From Bosea sp. 124 (GTDB lineage: Bacteria > Pseudomonadota > Alphaproteobacteria > Rhizobiales > Beijerinckiaceae): a stretch of DNA of 64,000 bases. Position 1 is the stretch's first letter. Each line of letters opens with the position of its first letter. This document shows, piece after piece, positions 1 to 9,784 of the stretch. Position numbers and translations under genes: made by a program. Location: the NCBI RefSeq assembly GCF_003046175.1, contig NZ_PZZM01000001.1, positions 3,737,001 to 3,801,000 on the forward strand. Reading direction: 5' to 3'. The notes under the pieces are model-generated. The model ran no database searches. It was not told the origin of the DNA and was given only the letters and a program-made list of their open reading frames with translations.

Positions 1-168
1 GAGCGTCATCGCGGTGAAGTCGCCCAATGCCACGCCGGCGGCGGTCGGCAGCGCCGTACGCCAGCCCTGGCCGAGCGCATAGGAGATGACCAGCAGGATG
101 GTCGGGCCAGGGATCACGAGCAGGACGGCGGTGGCGGCGGCGAAGGCGGCCCAGGTTTCGAAGGTCAT
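1..168 (-). CDS. LysE/RhtB-family amino-acid exporter, N-terminal part
   Basis: Only the first 56 codons lie in the window; the gene continues past the left edge. The start reads MTFETWAAFAAATAVLLVIP, followed by GPTILLVISYALGQG. The early hydrophobic helix with a conserved PGP motif is typical of the LysE/RhtB exporters, inner-membrane proteins that pump amino acids or their analogues out of the cell. The substrate cannot be told from this fragment. The start is the first ATG of the open frame. The gene is divergent from nothing visible; a CAP lipoprotein gene on the same strand lies downstream of 253. Confidence 0.75.
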   Translation of the reverse strand, partial: MTFETWAAFAAATAVLLVIPGPTILLVISYALGQGWRTALPTAAGVALGDFTAMTL

Positions 169-252
169 GGCGGACTCCGGGGTATCGAATGCCGCCGAGC
201 CATCCCCAGGCGCGGACGTTTGTAAAGGGGGCGTCCCTACCCTGGCCGGGCG

Positions 253-825
253 CTAACGCGGCTGCGCCCGGTTCGAGCCGAAATAGCCCGCTGGGCCAGC
301 CGACATTTCGATACGCTTTTCCGGCTCGCCTGCTACGACGAGCGCCCACCACGCGCGGTATTGCGTCTGCGGGTCCTTGGCGAGGGCAATGCCGAAGCGC
401 GTCGCCTCCTTCATCCGCAGATTGGCGTCGTGGCCGCCGGAGGCACGCCAGCCGGCGAAGGCTTCCTGCGTCGAATAATAGCCGCCTCCGAGGTTCTCGG
501 CTGCGCGGGCGGCGTCGAGCCCCGCCGCGTGCACGCGCGAGGCGAAATTGCCTGCGGCATCATGCGAGAGCGCGTTCGCTTTCGCCATCGCGTCGGCCTG
601 GCGCTGGGCCATCGCCGTCAGGACGGGATCGAGCCGGACCGGGCCGAGCCCATGACTGGCGCGATAAGCGTTGAAGATGCGGCCGGCCTCGGCAGGATCG
701 AGCGTGACGGCGGCCAGCCGCTCGATAGCACGCGGATCGAGCGGCGTGGTGCGACGCGGCTCGCCGGCGCAGCCTGCGAGCATGGCGACGAGCGTGCAGG
801 TCAGGGCGATCGCAGGTCCGTTCAT
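253..825 (-). CDS. CAP-domain (SCP/PR-1-like) lipoprotein
   Basis: A 190-residue exported protein. The N-terminus is a lipoprotein signal peptide with a lipobox L16-A-G-C19, so the mature protein should be lipidated at Cys19 and held in an envelope membrane. The rest has the features of a bacterial CAP domain: a run FNAYRASHGLGPVRLDP near residue 50, an ALSHDAAGNFASRV segment, AAENLGGGY, and a W-x-x-SGGHDANL motif. Secreted bacterial CAP proteins have no single agreed activity. The frame stays open upstream to 876, but the ATG at 825 directly precedes the signal peptide and is preferred. No operon partner is evident. Confidence 0.8.
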   Translation of the reverse strand: MNGPAIALTCTLVAMLAGCAGEPRRTTPLDPRAIERLAAVTLDPAEAGRIFNAYRASHGLGPVRLDPVLTAMAQRQADAMAKANALSHDAAGNFASRVHAAGLDAARAAENLGGGYYSTQEAFAGWRASGGHDANLRMKEATRFGIALAKDPQTQYRAWWALVVAGEPEKRIEMSAGPAGYFGSNRAQPR

Positions 826-993
826 CGCGTTGCTGCCCTCTTGTCCACGCCACGTCGCGCCGAGCACGCAAACCACCGAAACATGGCGGGACTATCGCGA
901 ATCCGTGGAGGTGGCTGGCATATGCATTGTTAAGGCGCGATATGCCAGATTTTCAGTAACGCTCTGCCGAGCTGACAGCGAATCTGGGCCACG

Positions 994-2343
994 ATGGCGC
1001 TTGAGATACGACTAGCGGAGATTCTCGGCTCGCTGAGCCGGGCGCTCGACCTCACGGAAGGCCAGCCGCCGGGCCACTGCGTCCGCTGTTGCTGGATCGG
1101 CGTCAATATTGGTCACACGCTTGGGTTGTCCGATGTCGATCTTCGTGATTTGTACTATATGCTTCTGCTGAAAGATCTGGGTTGCAGCAGCAATGCGGCG
1201 CGCATCTGCGACCTCTATCTCGCCGACGATCTCGCCTTCAAGAAAGACTTCAAGCTGCTCGACGGCAGCCTGCCGCAGGTGCTGCGCTTCGTCTTGTCCC
1301 ATACAGGTGCCCATGCCGGACTGGCCGAGCGCTTCCGCAGCGTGATCAACATCCTCCGCAATGGCGGCGAGATTGCGCGCGAGCTGATCGAGACGCGCTG
1401 CCAGCGCGGTGCGGACATTGCCCGCCAGATGCGATTCTCGGACGGCGTCGCGTCCGGCATCCTCGATCTCGACGAGCATTGGGACGGTGGCGGCAAGCCG
1501 CTCGGACGGGCCGGCGAATCCATCTCGCTCTCTGCGCGGATCGCTCTGCTGGCGCAGGTCGTCGACGTCTTTCATTCTGCCAGCGGGCCGGACGCCGCGC
1601 TGGCCGAGGCCAGCAACCGCTCGGGTCAGTGGTTCGATCCGGCCGTCGTGGCGGCGTTCGTCACGGTCGCGCAGAGCAAGCGCTTCTGGACGATGCTCGG
1701 CCGCGACGATCTTGAAGCGCATGTGCTGGCGATGGAGCCAGGGCAGGAAAAGGCGCTGGCGGACGAGGATTATCTCGACGACATCGCCCAGGCTTTCGCG
1801 CGCGTGATCGACGCGAAGAGCCCGTTCACGTCCGGGCATAGCGAGCGGGTCGCGGTGTTCAGCGACATGATCGCGGAGGAAATGGGGTTCGACGGCCGGC
1901 GCCGGCGCTGGCTCCGGCGAGCGGCGCTGCTGCACGATGTCGGTAAGCTCGGCGTCAGCAACAGCGTGCTCGACAAGAACGGTAAGCTCGACGAGGCCGA
2001 ATGGCAGGCCATGCGCGGCCATGCCGGGTTGTCGGAGGCGATCCTGTCGCGCATTTCGGCCTTCGCCGATCTGTCGAAGGTCGCCGGCGCCCATCACGAG
2101 CGCCTCGACGGCAAGGGCTATCCGCGCGGGCTGACGGGCGAGCAGATCGAGATCGAAACGCGGATCGTCTCTACCGCCGATGTCTTCGATGCATTGACGG
2201 CGGACCGGCCCTATCGCGCGGCGATGCCGATCTCGAAGGCCCTGGCGATCCTTCGCGAGGGGATCGGCTCCTCGCATGATCCTCTCTGCATCGAGGCGCT
2301 GGAACGCGCCCTCGACCGGGCCGCGATGGCCGAGGCAGCGTGA
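994..2343 (+). CDS. HD-GYP domain protein, probable cyclic-di-GMP phosphodiesterase
   Basis: 449 residues, no signal peptide or membrane segment. The C-terminal half is a full HD-GYP domain: SGHSERV near residue 280, the HD pair H314-D315 in LLHDVGKLGV, HHERLDGKGYP with G375-Y376-P377, and a following TADVFDALTADRPYR segment. Proteins of this class hydrolyse cyclic di-GMP. The N-terminal half looks like a second, degenerate HD domain: at the HD position it reads LLLKDLGCSSN, so the metal-binding His is Lys and it is probably non-catalytic. The gene stands alone, with an unrelated minus-strand gene 17 nt downstream. Confidence 0.85.
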   Translation: MALEIRLAEILGSLSRALDLTEGQPPGHCVRCCWIGVNIGHTLGLSDVDLRDLYYMLLLKDLGCSSNAARICDLYLADDLAFKKDFKLLDGSLPQVLRFVLSHTGAHAGLAERFRSVINILRNGGEIARELIETRCQRGADIARQMRFSDGVASGILDLDEHWDGGGKPLGRAGESISLSARIALLAQVVDVFHSASGPDAALAEASNRSGQWFDPAVVAAFVTVAQSKRFWTMLGRDDLEAHVLAMEPGQEKALADEDYLDDIAQAFARVIDAKSPFTSGHSERVAVFSDMIAEEMGFDGRRRRWLRRAALLHDVGKLGVSNSVLDKNGKLDEAEWQAMRGHAGLSEAILSRISAFADLSKVAGAHHERLDGKGYPRGLTGEQIEIETRIVSTADVFDALTADRPYRAAMPISKALAILREGIGSSHDPLCIEALERALDRAAMAEAA

Positions 2344-2359
2344 TGCGCGCCCCGCCTGT

Positions 2360-2788
2360 TCAGCCGCGGCCGCCGGCGATAACGCGGCAGAGCGCATCCC
2401 GGACATAGCCTTCAGGGGCGACCTGCCCGGCCTGCACGACGAAGACGGCATCGACGCGCGTCGCCGGTCCGCTCTGGCGGGCGGTGACGCGCAGATGCTG
2501 CGGCCGGCCCGAGCCGCTGGTCTCCTGGATCGCAACGACGGAGCTCGTGGCGTTGTCGACACGGATGCCGGCGAAGCCTTCGGCCGCGACGGCTGCCGCC
2601 AGATTCTTCAGGACGGCGGCGGGAGCCTTGCCCTTGATCAGGTCCCAGCTGCGATAGGTGATCCCTGTCACCATCGGCACGCCGTCGGCCTTGAAATTGC
2701 CCGGGCAGGCCTGCGCCATCGCGGGCGCGGCGCCCAGCACGGCTGCGGCAATTCCGAACAAGCAGTTCTTGACGGCTTTGGTAGTCAT
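2360..2788 (-). CDS. Small secreted protein of unknown function
   Basis: 142 residues. Residues 1 to about 25 (MTTKAVKNCLFGIAAAVLGA then APAMAQA) form a Sec signal peptide with an AMA-type cleavage site, so the protein is periplasmic. The mature part has two cysteines, one near each end, that could form a disulfide, and no domain that I recognise. The ATG at 2788 is chosen over an upstream one at 2809 because a GGAG Shine-Dalgarno sequence lies 8 nt before it and it starts the signal peptide. Confidence 0.6.
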   Translation of the reverse strand: MTTKAVKNCLFGIAAAVLGAAPAMAQACPGNFKADGVPMVTGITYRSWDLIKGKAPAAVLKNLAAAVAAEGFAGIRVDNATSSVVAIQETSGSGRPQHLRVTARQSGPATRVDAVFVVQAGQVAPEGYVRDALCRVIAGGRG

Positions 2789-2893
2789 CGTCGATCTCCG
2801 GCTGGACAAGGGGCGTCGTGTATAGCGTAGCTGCGAGAGTGCTCAAGTCTTGGGCATCTCGCGAGCGGCCGGGCAGCCTTGCCGGCTGCAATC

Positions 2894-2922
2894 TTGACTT
2901 TCGCCACATTCTCCGGCTTTAA
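2894..2922 (+). promoter_or_regulatory. Candidate sigma-70 promoter for ffh
   Basis: In the 308-base gap between the secreted-protein gene and ffh there is TTGACT (2894-2899), a 17-nt spacer and CTTTAA (2917-2922). The -35 hexamer is close to consensus; the -10 is only a partial match to the alphaproteobacterial CTATAT. The transcript would have a leader of about 170 nt before ffh. I see nothing else definite in the gap. Confidence 0.35.
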
Positions 2923-3096
2923 CCCGGCCATCCGTTTCGCCGACATCGTCGAGACCGCATCCGCCGACCGGGCCGCTTCACGCTTCATGAGCCCGGAGGT
3001 CAACGCCCGACAGCGCGTCCGCGCCCTCGGGCGCGAAACCGTTTGGCGGCAAGGTCGAGAGGGTGGCGGCTTCCTGAGGCAAGCAAGCAGGTCCGC

Positions 3097-4680
3097 ATGT
3101 TCGGCACTCTGAGCGACAGGCTATCAGGCATCCTCTCGGGCCTGACCCGCAGGGGTTCGCTGACCGAGGAGGACGTCAACGCCGCGCTGCGCGAGGTGCG
3201 CAAGGCGCTGCTCGAGGCCGACGTCGCGCTCGAGGTCGTGCGCTCCTTCACCGACAAGGTCCGCGAGCGGGCCGTCGGCTCGGAAGTCCTCAAGTCGATC
3301 ACGCCCGGCCAGCAGGTCATCAAGATCGTCAACGACGCGCTGATCGACATGCTCGGCGGCGATGGCGAGGGCATCACCTTCGATGCGGTGCCGCCGGTGC
3401 CGATCCTGATGGTGGGTCTGCAGGGTTCGGGCAAGACGACCTCGACCGCCAAGATCGCCAAGCGCCTGACCGACCGCAACAAGAAGCGCGTCCTGATGGC
3501 CTCGCTAGATACGCGCCGCCCGGCCGCGATGGAGCAGCTCGCCATCCTCGGCAAGCAGGTCGGCGTCGAGACGCTGCCGATCGTCGCCGGCCAGTCGGCC
3601 GTCCAGATCGCCCGCCGCGCGATCGAGGCCGCCAGGCTCGGCGGCTATGACGTCGTCATGCTCGACACCGCCGGCCGCGTCACGCTCGACGACGCGTTGA
3701 TGGCCGAAGTCGCCGAGGTGAAGGCGGCGACGAACCCGCATGAAGTCCTGCTGGTCGCCGACGCGCTGACAGGCCAGGACGCGGTCAACACGGCCCGCGC
3801 CTTCGACGCCCGCGTCGGCCTGACCGGCATCGTCTTGACCCGCATGGACGGCGACGGGCGCGGCGGCGCCGCGCTCTCGATGCGTGCGGTCACCGGCAAG
3901 CCGATCAAGCTCGTCGGCACGGGCGAAAAGATCGACGCGCTCGAGGATTTCCATCCCTCGCGTGTCGCCAACCGCATCCTCGGCATGGGCGACATCGTCG
4001 GCCTCGTCGAGCGCGCGGCCGAGACGATCGACGCCGAGCAGGCGCAGGCCGCGGCCCAGCGCATGGCCAAGGGTCAGTTCGATCTCGCCGACATGCGCAT
4101 GCAGTTGATGCAGATGGAGAAGATGGGCGGGCTCGGCGGCGTGATGGGCATGCTGCCCGGCATGAAGCAGATGCAGGGCCAGCTCGCCAGCTCCGGCGTC
4201 GGCGACAAGATGTTCAAGCGCATGATCGCCGCGATCGACTCGATGACGGCAGCCGAGCGCAAGAACCCCGATCTGCTCAAGAACAGCCGGAAGAAGCGCA
4301 TCGCGGCCGGTTCGGGCACTTCGGCGGAGAACATCAACAAGCTGCTCAAGATGCATCGCGGCATGGCCGACATGATGAAGACGATGGCCAAGCAGAAGGG
4401 CGGTATGCTCGGCAAGCTCGGCAGCATGTTCGGACTCGGCGGCGGAGGACTCCCCGCCGGCATGCCGGACCCGTCGAAGATGGATCCAGGCCAGCTCGCC
4501 GAACTGCAGAAGCAGCTCGGTGCGGGCGGCGGCATGCCGCCCGGAGGTTTTCCGGGGCTGCCCAAGGGCGTCACTCCGCCTGCCGGGATGATGCCGAAAC
4601 TACCTGGGTTCGGCGGGATGCCGGGCAGGGGATTGCCGGGGCTTGGGGGCTCCAATCCCTTCGGAGGCAAGAAGAAGTGA
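3097..4680 (+). CDS. ffh: Signal recognition particle protein Ffh
   Basis: 527 residues. Ffh binds signal sequences of nascent membrane proteins and, with 4.5S RNA and FtsY, delivers ribosomes to the Sec translocon. Visible are the N-domain (MFGTLSDRLSG onward), the G-domain P-loop G107-LQGSGKTT, D190-TAGR and T248-RMD, and then the methionine-rich M domain with the RMRKKRIAAGSG-type helix (here NSRKKRIAAGSG). The C-terminal tail is long and rich in Gly, Pro and Met, which explains the extra length over the usual 450-500. The frame is open upstream to 3043 but the ATG at 3097 begins the conserved N-domain. The stop overlaps the next gene. Confidence 0.97.
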   Translation: MFGTLSDRLSGILSGLTRRGSLTEEDVNAALREVRKALLEADVALEVVRSFTDKVRERAVGSEVLKSITPGQQVIKIVNDALIDMLGGDGEGITFDAVPPVPILMVGLQGSGKTTSTAKIAKRLTDRNKKRVLMASLDTRRPAAMEQLAILGKQVGVETLPIVAGQSAVQIARRAIEAARLGGYDVVMLDTAGRVTLDDALMAEVAEVKAATNPHEVLLVADALTGQDAVNTARAFDARVGLTGIVLTRMDGDGRGGAALSMRAVTGKPIKLVGTGEKIDALEDFHPSRVANRILGMGDIVGLVERAAETIDAEQAQAAAQRMAKGQFDLADMRMQLMQMEKMGGLGGVMGMLPGMKQMQGQLASSGVGDKMFKRMIAAIDSMTAAERKNPDLLKNSRKKRIAAGSGTSAENINKLLKMHRGMADMMKTMAKQKGGMLGKLGSMFGLGGGGLPAGMPDPSKMDPGQLAELQKQLGAGGGMPPGGFPGLPKGVTPPAGMMPKLPGFGGMPGRGLPGLGGSNPFGGKKK

Positions 4681-4940
4681 CCAAGCCTACAGAAATGCGC
4701 GTCGGCATGTTCGACGTGTTCAAGCAGGTCAAGGCGCGTCTCGACGACGCCAACCTGTCCTATGAGACGTCGTCCTATCGCGACGACGCCTTCTCCTTCT
4801 TCGTGCATGCGCCGGGAGAATACTGGGAGATCGATGTTCTCGAAGATGGATCCATCGATCTCGAGATCTTCACCTCGACCGGCATGAAGGATGATCCCTG
4901 GGCCGCCATCGACCAGTTGGTCGACGACAACAAGCCCTGA
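4677..4940 (+). CDS. Small conserved acidic protein of unknown function
   Basis: 87 residues, acidic and cytosolic, with no domain I can name. The GTG at 4677 overlaps the ffh stop by 4 nt, and a GGAGG sequence at 4663-4667 inside the ffh tail lies 9 nt before it, which supports this start and coupled translation. An in-frame ATG at 4695 is the alternative. The position between ffh and rpsP suggests it is co-transcribed with them, but this does not show what it does. Confidence 0.65.
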   Translation: MTKPTEMRVGMFDVFKQVKARLDDANLSYETSSYRDDAFSFFVHAPGEYWEIDVLEDGSIDLEIFTSTGMKDDPWAAIDQLVDDNKP

Positions 4941-4999
4941 TTTTTCACCCAAACAGACACTGCAACCAAGCACATCTGCCAACCCAAGGAAGAACCAGA

Positions 5000-5359
5000 A
5001 TGTCCCTCAAGATCCGCCTGACCCGTGGCGGCGCCAAGAAGCGCCCGTATTACCGCATCGTCGTCGCCGATGCCCGCTCGCCGCGCGATGGCCGCTTCAT
5101 CGAGAAGATCGGCTCCTATGATCCGATGAAGGCGAAGGATTCGGCCGAGCGCGTCGTGCTCGACCTCGAGAAGGCCAAGGACTGGCTCGCCAAGGGCGCC
5201 CAGCCGACCGACCGCGTGCTGCGCTTCCTCGATGCCGCCGGCCTGACCAAGCGCCCGGCGCGCAACAACCCGAACAAGGCCGTTCCGGGCGAGAAGGCCA
5301 AGGAGCGCGCCGAGAAGAAGGCCGCCAAGAGCGCTGCCCCGGCCGAAGCCGAGGCGTGA
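5000..5359 (+). CDS. rpsP: 30S ribosomal protein S16
   Basis: 119 residues. The first 80 match bacterial S16 closely, starting [20 protein letters not shown] and continuing [23 protein letters not shown]16 binds 16S rRNA during assembly of the small subunit. The C-terminal third is a charged Ala/Lys/Glu tail. GGAAG precedes the ATG by about 8 nt. It lies in the expected rpsP-rimM-trmD order, but a 156-nt gap with a repeat element separates it from rimM. Confidence 0.98.
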   Translation: MSLKIRLTRGGAKKRPYYRIVVADARSPRDGRFIEKIGSYDPMKAKDSAERVVLDLEKAKDWLAKGAQPTDRVLRFLDAAGLTKRPARNNPNKAVPGEKAKERAEKKAAKSAAPAEAEA

Positions 5360-5385
5360 TGCCGGTCGAGACCCGCGATATTCGT

Positions 5386-5478
5386 CGTCATTGTCGGGCT
5401 TGTCCCGACCGTCCACGCCTTCGCTGGTCGCGACCTCTGTTCAAGACATGGATGCTCGCCACAAGGGCGGGCATGACG
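5386..5478. repeat. Dispersed inverted-repeat element, CGTCAT-ended
   Basis: An element of about 93 nt with ends CGTCAT and ATGACG. The outer 17 nt of each end are imperfect inverted copies (about 12 of 17 match). A similar end pair bounds elements at 7420, 37319 and 48565. It fills the rpsP-rimM gap and could form a large hairpin in the transcript. Confidence 0.55.
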
Positions 5479-5515
5479 GGGGCGGCTGCCGTCGCGAACC
5501 CGAGGGCCTTGCGCC

Positions 5516-6043
5516 ATGGCTGCTGACGACACGCTCGTCCTGCTCGGCGTCATCGGCGCTGCGCATGGCATCAAGGGTGAGGTCCGCATCAAGGCCTTCA
5601 CCGGCGATCCGCTGGCGATCGCGGATTACGGCCCCTTGTCCGACGACAAGGGGCGGTCTTTCGAGATCGCCGAGATCCGCCCCGCCAAGGAGGTGGTGGT
5701 CGCCCGGCTGAAGGGCATCACCAGCCGAGAGGCGGCCGAAAGCCTGAACGGCGTGCAACTCTTCGTGGCGCGCGACAGGATTCCCGCCCCCGACGACGAG
5801 GACGAGTTCCTGCAGGCCGATCTGATCGGTTGTGCCGTCATCGGCCCCGACGGCGAGACGCTGGGCACGGTCACCACGGTTGCCAATTACGGGGCGGGGG
5901 ACCTGCTCGACATCGCCCTGCCGGACGGACGCTCTGTCCTGATGCCCTTCACCAAGGCCTTCGCGCCGCGCATCGATATCGCCGCAAGGCGGATCGAGGC
6001 CGTTCCGCCCGAGGGCCTGTTCGAGGCTGACGATGACGAATGA
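5516..6043 (+). CDS. rimM: Ribosome maturation factor RimM
   Basis: 175 residues. RimM binds S19 and helps the 30S head mature. The RimM N-domain is clear (LLGVIGAAHGIKGEVRIKAF, then GLP-type acceptor segments) and the PRC-barrel C-domain follows (EFLQADLIGCAVI through VLMPFTKAFAPRIDI). It ends with an acidic tail. The last 11 nt overlap the start of the HAD gene in another frame, which points to translational coupling. Confidence 0.96.
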   Translation: MAADDTLVLLGVIGAAHGIKGEVRIKAFTGDPLAIADYGPLSDDKGRSFEIAEIRPAKEVVVARLKGITSREAAESLNGVQLFVARDRIPAPDDEDEFLQADLIGCAVIGPDGETLGTVTTVANYGAGDLLDIALPDGRSVLMPFTKAFAPRIDIAARRIEAVPPEGLFEADDDE

Positions 6044-6725
6044 GCTGCCCGCGCGCGAGGCACCCGTCCGCGCCCTGATCTTCGACATGGACGGCACCAT
6101 CGTCGACAATATGCGCTTTCATGACGACGCTTGGGAAAGCTGGCATGCCGGTCACGGCCTGCCGTTCGACCGCGCGATCTTCTTCACCAACACGGCCGGC
6201 ATGGCCGTCGGGGAGGTCGTCGGCCCGCATTTCCCCAACGCCGACGCGGACGAGGTTGCGCGCCTCGCCGAGGCCAAGGAAGCGCTCTATCGCGAGACCT
6301 ACCGTGCGCATGTCACGCCACTCGCCGGCCTGCTCGCGCTGATGGACCGGGCCGATGCGGCGGGAATCCCGATGGCGGTGGCCTCCGCCGCGCCGCCGGC
6401 CAATATCGATGTCGTTCTGGACACGCTCGGGCTGCGCTCGCGCTTCGCCACGATCATCGCGCCGAGCCAGGGCTTTCGCGGCAAGCCGCATCCCGATCTG
6501 TTCCTTGGCGCGGCCGAGCGCATGAAGGTCGAGCCCGCGAGTTGCCTCGTCTTCGAGGATGCGCCGCTCGGTGTCGAGGCGGCGCGGCGCGCCGGCATGC
6601 GCGCGGTCGCGATGCTGACCATGCTCGGTGCGGATGCTTTCGCCGCCTATGACAACATCATCGCCAGCGCGGCCGATTTCGTCGCGCTGGACGGGCTGCC
6701 GGCGCTGCGCTTCTCTGCGGCATGA
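6033..6725 (+). CDS. HAD-superfamily phosphatase (beta-phosphoglucomutase-like)
   Basis: 230 residues, cytosolic. HAD motif I is D18-x-D20-GT in [11 protein letters not shown], motif II is VASAAPP, the lysine motif is [11 protein letters not shown], and motif III is [11 protein letters not shown]. These mark a subfamily IA hydrolase of the phosphoglycolate phosphatase / beta-phosphoglucomutase type; the substrate is not predictable. The start overlaps rimM by 11 nt and the end overlaps trmD by 4 nt, so the three genes are very probably one translationally coupled unit. A phosphatase at this place is not part of the classical rpsP-rimM-trmD-rplS operon. Confidence 0.88.
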   Translation: MTNELPAREAPVRALIFDMDGTIVDNMRFHDDAWESWHAGHGLPFDRAIFFTNTAGMAVGEVVGPHFPNADADEVARLAEAKEALYRETYRAHVTPLAGLLALMDRADAAGIPMAVASAAPPANIDVVLDTLGLRSRFATIIAPSQGFRGKPHPDLFLGAAERMKVEPASCLVFEDAPLGVEAARRAGMRAVAMLTMLGADAFAAYDNIIASAADFVALDGLPALRFSAA

Positions 6726-7408
6726 GCTTCCGCGCCAGCGTCCTCACGCTTTACCCCGAGATGTTTCCCGGTCCGCTTGGCGTCTCGCTGGCGGGGGAGG
6801 CGTTGCGCCGGGGACTGTGGTCGCTGGAGACGCACCAGATTCGTGATCACGGCATCGGCCGGCATCGCAATGTCGACGACAATCCGGCCGGCGGCGGCGC
6901 CGGGATGGTGCTGCGTTGCGACGTGCTGGGCGCTGCCATCGACGCCGCCGTTCCGCCCGACGATATGCGCCCGCGCCTGCTGATGTCGCCGCGCGGACGC
7001 CCGCTCATGCAGGCGCAGGTGCGCGAATGGGTGGCGGGCGAGGGCGTCGTGATCGTCTGCGGCCGGTTCGAGGGCGTCGATGAGCGCGTGATCGAGGGGC
7101 GCGGGCTGACAGAGGTCTCGATCGGCGATTACATCCTGTCGGGTGGCGAGATGGCGGCCATGGTGCTGCTCGACGCCTGCGTCCGGCTGATCCCCGGCGT
7201 GATGGGCAAGGAGCTTTCGGGCCAGGACGAGAGTTTCGAGAACGGCCTGCTCGAATATCCGCATTACACGCGGCCGCGCGAATGGGAGGGCCGTGGCCTG
7301 CCCGAGGCGCTGCTGTCCGGCGACCATGCCCGCATCGCGAAATGGCGGCGGTCCGAGGCCGAGCGCATCACGCGCGAGCGGCGGCCAGATCTGCTGAAAG
7401 AGTCCTGA
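6722..7408 (+). CDS. trmD: tRNA (guanine37-N1)-methyltransferase TrmD
   Basis: 228 residues. TrmD methylates G37 next to the anticodon of several tRNAs using S-adenosylmethionine, which prevents frameshifting. The SPOUT-fold features are present: [41 protein letters not shown] and the knot region [14 protein letters not shown]. The ATG overlaps the HAD stop (ATGA). rplS, often the next gene, is not downstream; a repeat element and a convergent rhodanese gene are. Confidence 0.96.
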   Translation: MSFRASVLTLYPEMFPGPLGVSLAGEALRRGLWSLETHQIRDHGIGRHRNVDDNPAGGGAGMVLRCDVLGAAIDAAVPPDDMRPRLLMSPRGRPLMQAQVREWVAGEGVVIVCGRFEGVDERVIEGRGLTEVSIGDYILSGGEMAAMVLLDACVRLIPGVMGKELSGQDESFENGLLEYPHYTRPREWEGRGLPEALLSGDHARIAKWRRSEAERITRERRPDLLKES

Positions 7409-7419
7409 GCTCTGTCGGT

Positions 7420-7497
7420 GCGTCATGCTCGGGCTAGACCCGAGCATCTCCTGCCTGCGATTCTCGGTCTGCGCTTCGCTTCGCCCGAAAATGACGC
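7420..7497. repeat. Dispersed inverted-repeat element between convergent genes
   Basis: Ends are GCGTCAT and ATGACGC, with outer 15-nt arms matching at about 12 positions. Inside is a perfect 7-bp stem GCTCGGG (7427-7433), loop CTAGA, CCCGAGC (7439-7445). It lies between the trmD and rhodanese 3' ends, so it could serve as a two-way transcript end. Confidence 0.55.
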
Positions 7498-7501
7498 AGT
7501 G

Positions 7502-7924
7502 TCACGGATGGGCCGTCACGGGCAGCCTCTCTGCCAACCAGCCGCCCGGCCCGAGCATGCCGCCGCGCACCGCCACGATCTCGCGCCAGCCGCGTCCCGC
7601 GAGCTTGTCGCGTAGTGACGAACTCAGCCCGCCGCTGCGGTCGATCAGGGCGATGCGCTTTCCCGGATGGTCGAGCCGCAGGCCCGCCAGCCTGACCTCT
7701 AAGCCCGACGTCTCGGCATCGAGCGCGATTGCGCCCTGTGGCAGGCCGGTGTCGCGCCATTCCTCGGGCGTGCGGAGGTCGAGAAGGAGGACGGTGCCGG
7801 TTCGCACGGCATCATGGGCCTCGCGAGCCGACAGAGAGGGCGCGCCCTGTCCTGAAACGAAAGTGGCCGGGAGCGTGAAGCTCCCGGCCAGAAACAACCG
7901 TCGCGGCAGGCCGCGCGCGCTCAT
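7502..7924 (-). CDS. Exported rhodanese-like protein lacking the catalytic cysteine
   Basis: 140 residues. The N-terminus MSARGLPRRLFLAGS has an RRxFL twin-arginine-like motif before a hydrophobic stretch, so export is likely. The rest is one rhodanese domain: LLLDLRTPEEW, then the active-site loop LIDRSGGLSSS, then a C-terminal GWREIVAVRGGM. Active rhodaneses have Cys at the loop position where this protein has Asp95, so sulfur transfer by the usual mechanism is not expected. The ATG at 7924 is 7 nt after the aminotransferase stop, which suggests one transcript. An upstream open frame extends into the aminotransferase gene and is ignored. Confidence 0.75.
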   Translation of the reverse strand: MSARGLPRRLFLAGSFTLPATFVSGQGAPSLSAREAHDAVRTGTVLLLDLRTPEEWRDTGLPQGAIALDAETSGLEVRLAGLRLDHPGKRIALIDRSGGLSSSLRDKLAGRGWREIVAVRGGMLGPGGWLAERLPVTAHP

Positions 7925-7931
7925 GCGTCTG

Positions 7932-9188
<1,257 letters not shown>

Positions 9189-9292
9189 TTAGGGCGCATG
9201 GCGCCCCATCGCAAGCAAGAGTGCTTGATCGGTGGCAGAAGCGATGTGAATTTGAACCGGAGCGAGGGGGCAACCGGCGAGAGCGAGAGGCG

Positions 9293-9784
9293 ATGTCGGA
9301 GGGCTGGATCCGCAAGCACTGGTTCCAGCTCTGCGTCGCAGGCTTCATCGGGCTGTGCTTCCTCTATGGCCTCGGCCGGGCAGGCTGGTACCGCTTCGTC
9401 ACAGCGAAATCCGTCCAGCCGGCGCAGACCGATACCTGCGCGATGGGGTCGATCGATGTCGCGGGGTTCCGCAATCTGGTCGCCCGCATCGACGGCGAGG
9501 GCGAGAGTGGGGGTGGCGGTTGCGGCGGGGCGGACTCGCCGGCCTCCTGCCTCGAAGCGCTGCTGAAAGCGCGCATCGACAGCTATATGAGCGTCGCCGG
9601 CCCCGACATGGTCGGGCGGATGATGGCGCTGCATGCCGTGATGCGCGCCAACAAGGCGGTGCTGCTGTCGCAGACGACCGTCCCGCCACGCCCGACGCCG
9701 CGCTGGCAGATGTCCGAATCGTATCGGAAGGCATTTCCCGAGCGTGTCGAGGCCCCGCTGGTGCGGCGCCTGGAGCTACGATAG
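9293..9784 (+). CDS. Membrane-anchored protein of unknown function, upstream part of a possibly frameshifted gene
   Basis: 163 residues. A single transmembrane helix lies near residues 10-30 (FQLCVAGFIGLCFLYGLG), followed by a presumably periplasmic region with Cys and Gly-rich stretches. No known domain is visible. The ATG at 9293 is chosen as the first Met before the anchor. The frame ends at 9784 inside a stretch where another frame (9744-10136) carries on in the same direction, so this may be the first half of a gene broken by a one-base shift. Confidence 0.5.
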   Translation: MSEGWIRKHWFQLCVAGFIGLCFLYGLGRAGWYRFVTAKSVQPAQTDTCAMGSIDVAGFRNLVARIDGEGESGGGGCGGADSPASCLEALLKARIDSYMSVAGPDMVGRMMALHAVMRANKAVLLSQTTVPPRPTPRWQMSESYRKAFPERVEAPLVRRLELR

